DNA of 64,000 bases from Acidobacteriota bacterium (GTDB lineage Bacteria > Acidobacteriota > UBA6911). This document shows, piece after piece, positions 1-8,067 of the stretch; the stretch's first letter is position 1, and each line of letters starts with the position of its first letter. Below the pieces are notes generated by a model that saw nothing but the letters and a program-made list of their open reading frames with translations, made no database searches and was not told the origin of the DNA. The position numbers and the translations under genes are program-made. The stretch covers positions 60,034 to 124,033 of the forward strand of contig JAFGIY010000118.1 in NCBI GenBank assembly GCA_016929335.1. The letters run 5' to 3'.

Positions 1-43
1 AGTATTGCTATTATTGGCATTCAGGACGGGCTCACGCAAAAAG

Positions 44-59
44 TGGCACGCGATTTGCA
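44..59 (+). promoter_or_regulatory. Sigma-54 (-24/-12) promoter, near-perfect
   Basis: The sequence TGGCACGCGATTTGCA matches the sigma-54 consensus TGGCAC-N5-TTGCA exactly, with GG and GC 12 bases apart. The expected start of transcription is near position 70, only about two bases before the ATG at 72, so the message may be leaderless or nearly so. It would drive the NifX-like/FmdB/radical SAM operon. Confidence 0.75.
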
Positions 60-71
60 CTGGCAAAGCGT

Positions 72-467
72 ATGAGAGTAGCTATCCCATTATGGCAAGG
101 ACGCGTATCGCCGGTATTCGATGAGGCAAACAGGCTTCTGCTTGTAGACTTCTCAGAGAAACGGGAACAGCATCGACAAGTGGAATCTCTGATAGCACGA
201 AATCCCTTCGAGAGGGCTCAACTGCTTCCAAAACTTGGAGTGGATCTTATCGTATGTGGAATGATCTCTCAGACTCAGGAGGCGGCGCTTGTTTCAGCCG
301 GGATCCGCATAATCCCGCACATCTGCGGCCCTATGGAGGAAGTAATAGCCGCTGTACTCGATGGACGCATTGAAAATGGGGCGTTTCTTATGCCCGGATG
401 CGGCGGTCGCAAACGGAAGCGCAGCCGTATGGCCGGGCGAGGATGGAAAGAAGACTGCAGACAATGA
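72..467 (+). CDS. NifX/NifB-C-type dinitrogenase iron-molybdenum cofactor-like protein
   Basis: Small protein of the NifX/NafY/NifB C-terminal fold (131 aa), a family that binds or carries metal-sulfur cofactors. The N-terminus MRVAIPLWQGRVSPVFD is the family's typical first strand and loop, which fixes the start at this ATG although no ribosome-binding site is visible. The last ~25 residues are basic and carry GCGG, an uncommon tail that may bind metal. The stop codon overlaps the next gene's ATG (ATGA at 464-467), so translation of the two is probably coupled. No nif structural genes are in the window, so a role in nitrogen fixation is not supported; a general metal-cluster carrier role is inferred. 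Confidence 0.85.
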   Translation: MRVAIPLWQGRVSPVFDEANRLLLVDFSEKREQHRQVESLIARNPFERAQLLPKLGVDLIVCGMISQTQEAALVSAGIRIIPHICGPMEEVIAAVLDGRIENGAFLMPGCGGRKRKRSRMAGRGWKEDCRQ

Positions 468-730
468 TCACTTATGAATATCAATGTGAATCCTGCGGCA
501 GGCGATTTGAGTTCCGGCAGGCTATCACGCAAAAACCGATCGAAGAGTGTCCGGAATGCCATGGGAAATTAAGCCCGATGGTCAGCGGAGGATCCGGTTT
601 TATTATCAAAGGCGGAAGCAGTGAAAGACCGACCCGAAATGGTAATGGCTGCTCGTTTGAATCGTCAGGAAAGACCTGTTGTGGCCAGACGGAGCGTTGT
701 GGAAAGCCTCCATGCGGAATCAGGTCATGA
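464..730 (+). CDS. FmdB-family zinc ribbon protein with Cys-rich tail
   Basis: 88-aa protein beginning MITYEYQCESCGRRFE, the standard start of FmdB-type (CxxC_CxxC_SSSS) regulatory zinc ribbons. Two CxxC knuckles (CESC and CPEC) bind one zinc. The family is small and its molecular role is poorly known; FmdB was named for a link to formylmethanofuran dehydrogenase. The C-terminal ~30 residues are unusually rich in Cys (seven after residue 60, including CC and CGKPPC), beyond the family's usual Ser-rich tail. Its start overlaps the stop of the NifX-like gene, and its own stop overlaps the start of the radical SAM gene, giving a tight three-gene operon. Confidence 0.8.
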   Translation: MITYEYQCESCGRRFEFRQAITQKPIEECPECHGKLSPMVSGGSGFIIKGGSSERPTRNGNGCSFESSGKTCCGQTERCGKPPCGIRS

Positions 731-1692
731 ATACCCGACGTCTGAAACACATCTACGGGCCTGTTCCCTCCCGGCGCCTGGGACGATCCCTTGGGATCGA
801 CCTTGTGCCCTATAAAACCTGCACATACGACTGCATTTATTGCCACCTGGGACCGACTACAAATAAGACTATCAAACGCAGGGAATATGTTGCGATAGCC
901 GACATAATACAGGAACTGGAAGAGAAATTATCCGGATCGGATACTTTCGACTATATCAGTCTGGCCGGCTCCGGAGAACCCACGCTCAACAGCGGAATCG
1001 GAGATTTAATCCTCAAGCTTAAAAGCATGACACGCATCCCGGTAGCCGTATTAACCAACGGATCCCTTCTCTGGATGAAAGAAATACAGGAAGCCCTGAT
1101 GCCGGCGGACCTGATTCTTCCTTCTCTGGATGCGGGAGACAGTCTGCTTTTTCAATATACAAACCGTCCGCACAAGGATATCTCCTTTGAGCAGATGATC
1201 AACGGGCTTGCCGGCTTTTCGAACCGGTATAAAGGAGAGATCTGGCTGGAAATCTTTCTGTTGGCCGGAGTCACAGGGATTCGTGATGAAGTCGAAAAAA
1301 TCAACTCCATCATCAAGGGCATTAAATTGAGTCGTATCCAGCTGAATACGGTTGCCCGTCCTCCTGCCAAAACATTCGCGACACCACTATCCCAAAGACA
1401 GATGGTATCCCTGAAAAGCATTTTTTCAGGCCAGGTCGAAATCATCAGCGATAGGAACAAGAAATACCGGCAAAGACTGGCGGCCTCAGATTCGACAAGG
1501 AATGACGTTCTTTCGTTGATTTCGAGGAGACCCTGCACCAGCTCGGATATCGCCCGCAGTCTGGGGTTGAAGGTTGCAGAAGCGCTCAAGCATCTCGACG
1601 CGCTCATCCTCGCCGGGAAGGTGGCGACGGTTCGTTTAAGTGAAAAAACCTTTTATGCCGCGAAGGAATCATCCCATGCTTTGAGGTCCTGA
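727..1692 (+). CDS. Radical SAM protein with C-terminal winged helix
   Basis: 321-aa protein of the COG0731-type radical SAM family. The opening YGPVPSRRLGRSLGIDL is typical, followed by the cluster motif CTYDCIYC (CxxxCxxC), whose cysteines bind the [4Fe-4S] that cleaves S-adenosylmethionine; GSGEPTL matches the SAM-binding GGE region. The last ~60 residues look like a small winged-helix domain (SSDIARSLGLKVAEALKHLDAL). Substrate unknown. The ATG at 727 overlaps the FmdB stop (ATGA), preferred over in-frame starts further upstream. Context with a NifX-like carrier and a zinc ribbon suggests work on a metal cofactor or a modified small molecule, but that is inference. Confidence 0.85.
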   Translation: MNTRRLKHIYGPVPSRRLGRSLGIDLVPYKTCTYDCIYCHLGPTTNKTIKRREYVAIADIIQELEEKLSGSDTFDYISLAGSGEPTLNSGIGDLILKLKSMTRIPVAVLTNGSLLWMKEIQEALMPADLILPSLDAGDSLLFQYTNRPHKDISFEQMINGLAGFSNRYKGEIWLEIFLLAGVTGIRDEVEKINSIIKGIKLSRIQLNTVARPPAKTFATPLSQRQMVSLKSIFSGQVEIISDRNKKYRQRLAASDSTRNDVLSLISRRPCTSSDIARSLGLKVAEALKHLDALILAGKVATVRLSEKTFYAAKESSHALRS

Positions 1693-1917
1693 ACAGGTAT
1701 CCTGCCGGAAGTATTTCGTTCGGGTTTTACTTACCTAAGAGCGCAGTTCCCAGTACAATTCAAACGCCATTCATCGGGGACGGCATAGCGCATAGCGCGG
1801 AATGAAACAGGATTTTGTTTCAGCATGACGAAGACAACGCGGCCGGTTCCATTCGAGGGTCAGAGTGCTTTGTGATGCATGGCGTTTTTTTAACTGAACA
1901 CAGGAAAAGGAGATAGC

Positions 1918-3606
1918 GTGAAAGTTGTCATAGTTGGCGGAGTGGCTGCCGGCCCAAAAGCAGCATCCAGGATCATTCGCATGATGCCCAATGCGGATAT
2001 CACCATTGTTGAAAAGGACTTGTTCCTCTCTTACGCCGGATGTGGCCTGCCCTATTATGTATCCGGAGAAATCAAAGAGCAGAGAGAACTGATGGAAACT
2101 TCGGCAGGAGTTGTAAGAGATGCCACGTTCTTCCTGCATGTAAAAAATCTGAAGGTTAAAAATCATACGGAAGCTTTGGAGATTGACCGCAAGAACAAGC
2201 GAGTGCACGTTAAATCGGTGGCAACTGGAGATAAAGCCTGGCTGCATTATGACAAACTGGTGCTGGCTACCGGCGCTTCTCCCGTAATACCGCCGATTCC
2301 CGGAGTGGATAAAAAGAATGTATTTACACTTCATGGGGTCCATGACGCTGAAGGGATCAAGAAAGTGCTGGCGCAACATAAAGCCAAGGACGTCGTCATT
2401 ATTGGCGGGGGCCTCATCGGAGTCGAAGCCACCGAAGCATTGGCCACACATGGTTGCAGAGTGACTATTGTGGAGATGCTGCCGCAGATACTCAATATGC
2501 TCGATTGGGAGATAGCGCGTCTGGTTGAAAATTATGTGGAGACGAATGGCGTTCGGGTGATGACGGGCACCAAAGCAATTGCCCTGGAAAATCGGGGAGA
2601 AACAGATGACATTGTGACCCACGTGCGGACCGACAAGGGAGATTTGCCTGCAGATATTGTCATTCTGGCAATCGGAGTACGTCCAAATGTCTCATTGGCG
2701 CAAAAAGCAGGTCTGACAATAGGAGAAAAAACCGGCGCCATTCAGGTGGACGATCACATGCGCACCTCGGATCCGGACATCTACGCCGCAGGAGATTGCG
2801 TGGAATGCATCGATCGTCTGACAGGGCAACCCTGCTATGTCCCTCTCGGCTCCACAGCCAACAAACAGGGCCGCGTGGCTGCCGTAAATATCTGCGGAGG
2901 CAATGAGGTTTTCCCCGGAGTTCTGGGGAGCTCCATCTGCAAGGTTTTTGATTATTGTGCAGCCCGAACGGGGCTTACCGAACGTGCCGCAAAAGACCTC
3001 GGATATGAATTGATTACGGCCATGGTCCCCGGCGTAGATAGAGCCCATTACATGCCGAAATCCAAGATTCTGCTGATGAAAATCGTTGCGGATAAGAACA
3101 CCGGCAGGTTATTGGGAGTTCAGGTCACAGGACCGGGAGAAGGGGCCAAAAGAGTTGATGTCGCGGCCACCGCTATTACAGCAGGCATGACTTTGGATCA
3201 GCTGGCGCACCTCGATCTTTCTTACGCTCCGCCATACGCCTCGGCCATGGATAATTTGATCACGGCCGCGAATGTAGCCCGCAACAAACGTGACGGATTT
3301 ATGATAGGCATTCCTGCAGAAGCCGTGCAGCGCAAGATTCAAAATGGAGAGGATTTCGTATTTCTCGATGTCCGCACCCCTAATGAGTATGAACAAGTGC
3401 ATCTGCCCAAATCGACATTGATTCCACTGGGCGCTCTTCGCAGGCGTCTATCCGAAATTCCCAGAGACAAAGAAGTCATCACATACTGCGCCATTTCGCT
3501 GCGAGGGTACGAAGCTTCTTTGATTTTGAGAGCTGCGGGATTTACCGACGTGAAGGTGCTGGATGGCGGTATAGCCATGTGGCCTTTTGACAGGGAGATT
3601 CCTTAG
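1918..3606 (+). CDS. CoA-disulfide reductase-like flavoprotein with C-terminal rhodanese domain
   Basis: 562-aa FAD/NAD(P)H-dependent pyridine nucleotide-disulfide oxidoreductase. An N-terminal GxGxxG-like FAD site (VGGVAAGPKAA) is followed by SYAGCGLPYY, whose Cys42 is the single redox cysteine of CoA-disulfide reductases and NADH-persulfide reductases; a second Rossmann motif (IIGGGLIGVE) binds the nicotinamide. The last ~100 residues are a rhodanese domain with active Cys in ITYCAISLRGYEA. This domain pair is known in enzymes that reduce CoA persulfides, polysulfides or sulfur. The start is GTG with AAAAGGAG just upstream. Probably cytoplasmic and part of sulfur or thiol redox balance. Confidence 0.9.
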   Translation: MKVVIVGGVAAGPKAASRIIRMMPNADITIVEKDLFLSYAGCGLPYYVSGEIKEQRELMETSAGVVRDATFFLHVKNLKVKNHTEALEIDRKNKRVHVKSVATGDKAWLHYDKLVLATGASPVIPPIPGVDKKNVFTLHGVHDAEGIKKVLAQHKAKDVVIIGGGLIGVEATEALATHGCRVTIVEMLPQILNMLDWEIARLVENYVETNGVRVMTGTKAIALENRGETDDIVTHVRTDKGDLPADIVILAIGVRPNVSLAQKAGLTIGEKTGAIQVDDHMRTSDPDIYAAGDCVECIDRLTGQPCYVPLGSTANKQGRVAAVNICGGNEVFPGVLGSSICKVFDYCAARTGLTERAAKDLGYELITAMVPGVDRAHYMPKSKILLMKIVADKNTGRLLGVQVTGPGEGAKRVDVAATAITAGMTLDQLAHLDLSYAPPYASAMDNLITAANVARNKRDGFMIGIPAEAVQRKIQNGEDFVFLDVRTPNEYEQVHLPKSTLIPLGALRRRLSEIPRDKEVITYCAISLRGYEASLILRAAGFTDVKVLDGGIAMWPFDREIP

Positions 3607-3635
3607 CCCGCCAAGGTTTTAAAGAAACGCGGGAA

Positions 3636-3661
3636 GCAACCCGGCATAGCCGGAGGTTTGC
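3636..3661. terminator. Imperfect hairpin between convergent genes
   Basis: An inverted repeat (GCAACCCGGC / CCGGAGGTTTGC) lies between two genes that converge here. It has a bulge and no clean T-run, so it may act as a weak terminator in either direction. Confidence 0.3.
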
Positions 3662-3690
3662 TCGAAAGAGAATCCTTCAGGAAGCCGGTT

Positions 3691-4755
3691 TCAAGGATTC
3701 AGCAATTCCTTGACGGATATCAGGATTTCAACATCCCCTTTTTCTCGAAGCTGGTTTACCAGCTTATTCAGCTCTTCCTGGTATTTTCGATCTGTCAAAT
3801 GCGCCAGAAGCTGCGGCCTGATTTCTTCAAGAGTAAATAATCCTTCTTTTTTCTTATCAGTTACCTTGATGATGTGATAGCCATTCTGGGTTTTGACGAG
3901 CGTGACGCCTCCTGTTGGAAGTGAAAATGCCGCTTCCGCATACTCGGGGGCTAAACCCTCTCTGGAGGCGAAACCGATATCGCCTCCCTTGGAAGCCGAT
4001 GAATCCACCGAGTTTTCTTTGGCAAGCCGGGCAAAATCTTCTCCCTTCTTAATGCGGGCAAGAAGCGCTTCAGCACGTTTCCTGGCAATATCATCCTGTT
4101 CCGCAGTATTCCCTGCAGCTTTTATTAAAATATGGCTTGTCTTGACAATATCGGGGTGGCGAAACTCCTCGGCGTTGCTTGCATAATATTTTGCCAATTC
4201 CTCGGAAGTAACAGCCAGTCCCTTTTTAATCGTCGCTTCCACATATCTGGACACCGTAAGGCTTTCAAATATGCTCTTCTGGAGGGATTCACGGCTCTTG
4301 TTTTGACTGGCCAAAGCTGCATTCATCTCGGCTTCGCTGCTGAATGTTTTGGCGATTTTCTGCATTTCAGCCTGGACTTCTGCATCCGGGACCTTTATTC
4401 CGCTCGCTTTCGCCTGTTGGAAAAGGAGCTTCGAATTAATCAGCGCCGTGATCTTGCTCAAGGTCAATTCACCCCGATAATCACCGCGAAGATTCTTCCA
4501 TTCCGGATTGCCTATGGCGCTCAATTCGAGACGCACCAACTCCTCGAGATCCCGGCCAGAGATCGCCTCCCCGTTCACTTTGGCGACAATGGCCGGGAAA
4601 ATGGCGTCGGGCGTCGCAGGGGGATTGCCGGCATCTTCGACCGGTTTCTGCCGGGATTCTTCACCCGCGGGTCCGGCTTGCGGAAAACACAACACAGGAA
4701 ACAAAAGTAATCCGGGGAACGCAAGTATTTTAAGATACTTCACCACGCTAACCAT
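3691..4755 (-). CDS. Periplasmic peptidyl-prolyl isomerase, SurA/PpiC parvulin type
   Basis: 354-aa exported folding helper. An N-terminal signal segment (LKILAFPGLLLFPVLCF) is followed by a SurA-like N-terminal helical region (~40-180) and one parvulin domain (~205-310) with the hallmarks SHILIK, GEDFARLAKENS, GGDIG and NGYHIIKV. It should isomerise Xaa-Pro bonds in, or chaperone, exported proteins. The start at 4755 is chosen because AAAGGAG precedes it and the signal peptide begins there; an in-frame ATG 51 bases upstream would add residues unlike a signal. It lies 81 bases behind the heme protein gene on the same strand and may be co-transcribed with it. Confidence 0.88.
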   Translation of the reverse strand: MVSVVKYLKILAFPGLLLFPVLCFPQAGPAGEESRQKPVEDAGNPPATPDAIFPAIVAKVNGEAISGRDLEELVRLELSAIGNPEWKNLRGDYRGELTLSKITALINSKLLFQQAKASGIKVPDAEVQAEMQKIAKTFSSEAEMNAALASQNKSRESLQKSIFESLTVSRYVEATIKKGLAVTSEELAKYYASNAEEFRHPDIVKTSHILIKAAGNTAEQDDIARKRAEALLARIKKGEDFARLAKENSVDSSASKGGDIGFASREGLAPEYAEAAFSLPTGGVTLVKTQNGYHIIKVTDKKKEGLFTLEEIRPQLLAHLTDRKYQEELNKLVNQLREKGDVEILISVKELLNP

Positions 4756-4836
4756 GCTCCTTTCACCAGGCTTATCACACAAATCGTGATTCCGACGATC
4801 TTTCACAAAATCCGCCCCGCTTTGAGCAGGAGTAGA

Positions 4837-5610
4837 TTAATGCGGATTCGTGTGGCATGTATCGCAATTCATGCCGCTGGCAACATTGGCTTTCACCTTT
4901 CCCGGACCATGGCAGGACTGGCAGCCCTGGGAAAAGGAATTCAGCTTCTCCTTGTACGCAACTTTGCCACTGCTGTATTCATTGAGCATGACAACAGCCT
5001 TTACGGTAACATCCGCAACCAGCCGGTTGCACCGTTCAAAATGCTCTGTAGTCAATAGCTTGTGACCGGAAGCATTAGCCCATTCGGTCGACGAGATATG
5101 GCACAGGTTGGAGCGGGACACAGAGGAAACGATCGGAATATCCAGTTTCGGCTTCTTCGGTTTGTAGGAAGGCATCCTGGCATTTTCATACCAAAGAGAG
5201 ATTTCCTGACAGAGGGCAAAGAGATCTTCCTGATTTTTGGAAAAGAGATTGAATAGAAGACCGCAGGCGTTGATAGTGCCACAAAGAGAACCGATCCCTC
5301 CGATGCCGCCGCTGCCGTAAATAGTGGCATCGATCGGAAACGTATTATATGGAGCGCCGTATTTATCCGCCAGCGTTCCGATAACGGCTTCGATTGTGCC
5401 ATACATACAACCGATTTTTGCCCATGCAGATTGATAAGCCCTTTCCTGAATTTCTTCCGGCTTGATCTCTCTCCAGGGCCAGGGGAGGGTGGTCGCCGTT
5501 TTCGTCTCAGACCGGATGCCAGCTGCGCCCAGTATTGCTCCGCCAATGGCCAGGCCTCCTGCAGCAGTTCCTATATTCAACATAGTGCGGCGGGTGATCT
5601 TCGTTTTCAT
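4837..5610 (-). CDS. C_GCAxxG_C_C protein with C-terminal diheme motifs (split-Soret cytochrome c type)
   Basis: 257-aa exported protein with a twin-arginine type signal (TRRTMLNIG plus a Gly/Ala-rich stretch). The middle carries the GCMYGTIEAV and GSLCGTINACG elements of the C_GCAxxG_C_C family. The end has two heme c sites, CQSCH (Cys230/233) and CDTCH (Cys249/252), and terminates at HTNPH. This arrangement matches split-Soret cytochrome c of sulfate reducers. A periplasmic electron-transfer or redox role is likely; the partner is unknown. Apart from the thioredoxin-VKOR fusion upstream, no cytochrome c maturation gene is visible. A second, heme-less member of the family lies at 17581. Confidence 0.85.
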   Translation of the reverse strand: MKTKITRRTMLNIGTAAGGLAIGGAILGAAGIRSETKTATTLPWPWREIKPEEIQERAYQSAWAKIGCMYGTIEAVIGTLADKYGAPYNTFPIDATIYGSGGIGGIGSLCGTINACGLLFNLFSKNQEDLFALCQEISLWYENARMPSYKPKKPKLDIPIVSSVSRSNLCHISSTEWANASGHKLLTTEHFERCNRLVADVTVKAVVMLNEYSSGKVAYKEKLNSFSQGCQSCHGPGKVKANVASGMNCDTCHTNPH

Positions 5611-5684
5611 AAAGAAACACCTTCCTTCAGAAATGACGCAAATACAACCTCAAAAAATGATATAAGCAAACCTCTGGTCAATTG

Positions 5685-5706
5685 AATAATGTTTGCATAC
5701 ATTATT
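5685..5706. promoter_or_regulatory. 22-bp near-perfect palindrome in a divergent promoter region
   Basis: AATAATG at 5685 and CATTATT at 5700 frame a 22-base palindrome with two mismatches, in the 163-base gap between the divergently transcribed heme protein and thioredoxin-VKOR genes. It is a candidate operator serving both. Its core TTTGCAT resembles the TTTGCATGCAT element at 36459. Confidence 0.45.
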
Positions 5707-5773
5707 AACTTATAAAATTAAAGGATTGCAGAATAACAAGGCAAATAATAAAACATATGAGACGCGAGAGTCT

Positions 5774-7183
5774 ATGATTAAGCTCCTTTTGATAAGACTG
5801 ATAAAGATCGGGTTTTACGTAATCGCTGCCATTTTTCTGGTTTTTCCCGCAGGCCAGGCCCAGCCCGCGAAGACAAGTTCGCCGGTTGTACGAGGGATTC
5901 TTTTCACTTCACCGACGTGCGGCCACTGCGCCTACGTAAGAGAAGAGGTACTGCCGCCACTCATCTCACGCCATGGTTCAAGACTCCAGATAGCTATTTT
6001 AAGTACAGCCACTCAGACCGGGCACGAGCTTTTCCTGGCGGCATGCATGAAGCATGGGCTTTTGCGGCTATCCGTGCCGCTTCTCATAGTGGGAAATACC
6101 GCCATGGTAGGATCCGACGAGATCCCGGCGAAATTGCCCGATCTCATCGAGAAGCAACTCGCTGCGGGAGGTGTCGATTGGCCAAAAATCCCGGGATTGA
6201 GCACTCTGCTGGCGGCAAATCCCGCGCCAACTCCCGAAGCCACCCTCCCCGCTGAACCGGCGCCGAAGGAGCCCCCTGCAGTCGCGTCGGCATCTCCGGA
6301 CGAGAAGACCGAGCCTGCCGCACAACCGCCTTCTGCCACGACTGCAACGGCCAGAAAGGAAAAGCCGGCGGAGCCTGCGAAGGCGGCTGCCGGGCCGGTA
6401 TCAAAGCCTTCACCGGTAGAGAAACCCACTTCGCCTCTGTCGGAACGTGCCGCTGCCAACGTTTCCAGCCAGAATACGACCGTTGCTTCGACTGCTCCTC
6501 TATCAGCAGATCTATCCGCAAGCGCCAATCCGGGATCCACATCACCCTCCGTCAGGACAGAACCCTCAGGGATAATTGATCTGACCGGAGGCGAAGAAGA
6601 AAAGGGCGTCATCGGGCGAATAAAGCGTGACATTTATGGAAATGGTCTATCCATTCTGGTATTGACCGGAATGATAATAACACTCCTGGTTTCCCCCAGG
6701 ATATTCAGGAAGTCCTCACTTCAGAATCCATCGAAGATAAGACCGGATCACGACTGGCTTATTCCAATCCTGATACTGGTGGGTCTCGGAGTTGCTGCCT
6801 ACTTATCCCATATTGAGGTAAGTCGGGTCGAGGCTGTCTGCGGACCGGTAGGTGACTGCAACACGGTGAATCAAAGCGAATATGCAAGGCTCTTTGGCAT
6901 CCTGCCCATCGGAGTCCTCGGAATGATCGGCTTCCTCGCCATCCTCGCCGCATGGGCGGTCCGGCGGTGGGGATCTCGAAAAATTTCGCTATGGGCCGCG
7001 GTTGCAATCCTGGCGATGACGGCCTTCGGAACTCTTTTTTCGGCTTATCTGACTTTCCTGGAGCCCTTTGTGATAGGGGCAACATGCCTGTGGTGTCTGA
7101 GTTCTGCAGTGATTATGACTACGCTCTTTGTGCTCGCACTCAAGCCGGGACGTCAGGCATTGTCGGCCCTTAAATCAAGCTGA
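5774..7183 (+). CDS. Thioredoxin-like domain fused to vitamin K epoxide reductase (VKOR) domain
   Basis: 469-aa membrane protein for disulfide chemistry. After a signal/anchor segment (~5-25) comes a thioredoxin-like domain with CGHC in TSPTCGHCAYVREEV. A long Pro/Ala/Ser/Glu-rich linker (~145-275) leads to a five-helix VKOR domain: GPVGDCN supplies the shuttle cysteine pair and CLWC is the quinone-side active site. VKOR homologues oxidise a thioredoxin-like partner and pass electrons to quinone, replacing DsbB. In most bacterial fusions the thioredoxin follows the VKOR; here it comes first. The start ATG at 5774 is chosen because the hydrophobic segment follows directly. It is divergent from the heme protein gene, which would fit a role in heme-cysteine redox. 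Confidence 0.88.
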   Translation: MIKLLLIRLIKIGFYVIAAIFLVFPAGQAQPAKTSSPVVRGILFTSPTCGHCAYVREEVLPPLISRHGSRLQIAILSTATQTGHELFLAACMKHGLLRLSVPLLIVGNTAMVGSDEIPAKLPDLIEKQLAAGGVDWPKIPGLSTLLAANPAPTPEATLPAEPAPKEPPAVASASPDEKTEPAAQPPSATTATARKEKPAEPAKAAAGPVSKPSPVEKPTSPLSERAAANVSSQNTTVASTAPLSADLSASANPGSTSPSVRTEPSGIIDLTGGEEEKGVIGRIKRDIYGNGLSILVLTGMIITLLVSPRIFRKSSLQNPSKIRPDHDWLIPILILVGLGVAAYLSHIEVSRVEAVCGPVGDCNTVNQSEYARLFGILPIGVLGMIGFLAILAAWAVRRWGSRKISLWAAVAILAMTAFGTLFSAYLTFLEPFVIGATCLWCLSSAVIMTTLFVLALKPGRQALSALKSS

Positions 7184-7361
7184 AGCAATCCCTGTCGCTT
7201 TTTTACAGCAGCGGGAGTTCTGATCTGCAAGATGGTTGAAAGCAAACACAATAGGCGGAGAAGTTGTCAGCGCGCGGTTTTCACGAATCTTCAATAGCAA
7301 TGGTTGCGGCCAACGATCGCGCCCGGAAAAACTACATGAACAATAGATAGCCCTTTCCCCG

Positions 7362-7649
7362 CTATTTCTCCAATTGCTCTTTTTCGGCAACGTCTTCGGT
7401 ATTCGATTTCACGCGCGTAGGATACAAAACAAGATTACCCGGATTCCCCTTGCGGACGTTTTTAGCCCTTTCTCCTGGTCGTGGATCCCGGTCAGCGCAA
7501 TTTTCATGCTTTTGGCCTTGATAATACTTCGATGAATGCAGGTTTTGGTGTCTGCCCCTATACAGGGAGCATTGCGTACAAGCTCTACCTGTGAAGGGGC
7601 AAATGATTCCAGCCTTTTTTGTGATATTTGCTTTTGCACTAGCTCGCAC
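7362..7649 (-). CDS. Small Cys-motif protein under a sigma-54 promoter
   Basis: 95-aa protein of unknown function. Residues ~16-34 read CPFTGRACTQCSLYRGRH, a C-x6-C-x2-C plus YRGRH signature that I recall from small conserved proteins of anaerobes, where a second Cys pair usually follows; here the matching place reads NLHSSKYY, so those cysteines are lost. The C-terminal half is basic and polar. The gene is supported by a strong ribosome site (AGGAGG, five bases before the GTG) and by an exact -24/-12 promoter 36 bases upstream of the start codon. The coding frame is short, so the assignment is moderate. Confidence 0.6.
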   Translation of the reverse strand: MRASAKANITKKAGIICPFTGRACTQCSLYRGRHQNLHSSKYYQGQKHENCADRDPRPGERAKNVRKGNPGNLVLYPTRVKSNTEDVAEKEQLEK

Positions 7650-7684
7650 AATTTCCTCCTGGCACTTCCGCTATGAAGGTATCA

Positions 7685-7700
7685 GGCAAGATGCGTGCCA
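7685..7700 (-). promoter_or_regulatory. Sigma-54 (-24/-12) promoter, perfect match
   Basis: Read on the minus strand, TGGCACGCATCTTGCC fits TGGCAC-N5-TTGC exactly with the required 12-base GG-GC spacing. Transcription would start near 7675, about 26 bases before the GTG at 7649, leaving just enough room for the AGGAGG site. Confidence 0.72.
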
Positions 7701-7730
7701 ACGAGGTTGATAATTTTAAAGTAAATATCC

Positions 7731-7843
7731 CATGTGGGTCGCGGCTGAAGCCGCGACGCGCAATAAATCGCGTGTTTAAGAGATATTTATGCCTGATCTT
7801 CTGTTTGCACCAACATGTCGCGGCTGAAGCCGCGACCCACATG
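7731..7843. repeat. 113-bp REP doublet (REPIN-like), copy 1
   Basis: Two copies of the palindrome GTCGCGGCTGAAGCCGCGAC, flanked outward by CATGTGG and CCACATG, form an inverted pair 7731-7757 and 7817-7843. The same doublet with the same total length of 113 bases recurs at 41169-41281, and the inner spacers also align without gaps. This is the layout of REPINs, which are moved by RAYT transposases; no RAYT gene is in the window. Confidence 0.75.
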
Positions 7844-8067
7844 GTTCAAGGCGTGCAGCATAATTACTACCTGAGGAGAGAACGTTTTTACAGGCATTCT
7901 GAAAAGATCAGGATCGATATGTGGCAAAATGCAATGATTTATGCTTTGGAAGGATGCCGGGCCGCAACCATCCCGTTTCAGGAGAAAATGGGATTGGGGC
8001 TGCGCCTCACGCTCGTTTTTCCGAAGCGCCAGGAGCAGCCCTTTATTGATGGAAGCCGTATTGATTA
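7844..8067. other. Gene-free stretch after the REP doublet
   Basis: Between the small Cys gene and the FMN-binding gene the only structures seen are the sigma-54 promoter and the REP doublet. An open frame through here on the plus strand crosses the REP doublet, lacks a ribosome site and is not believed to be a gene. Confidence 0.5.

Noticed and set aside
72..467. Nitrogen fixation locus
   Set aside because: The NifX-like fold alone is not evidence; no nifHDK, nifE or nifN homologue is in the window.
1771..2622. 283-codon minus-strand frame
   Set aside because: Shadow of the CoA-disulfide-reductase-like gene.
7731..7843. Possible CRISPR-like repeat pair
   Set aside because: Only two units in inverted, not direct, order and no cas genes; the identical-length copy at 41169 shows it is a REP doublet.
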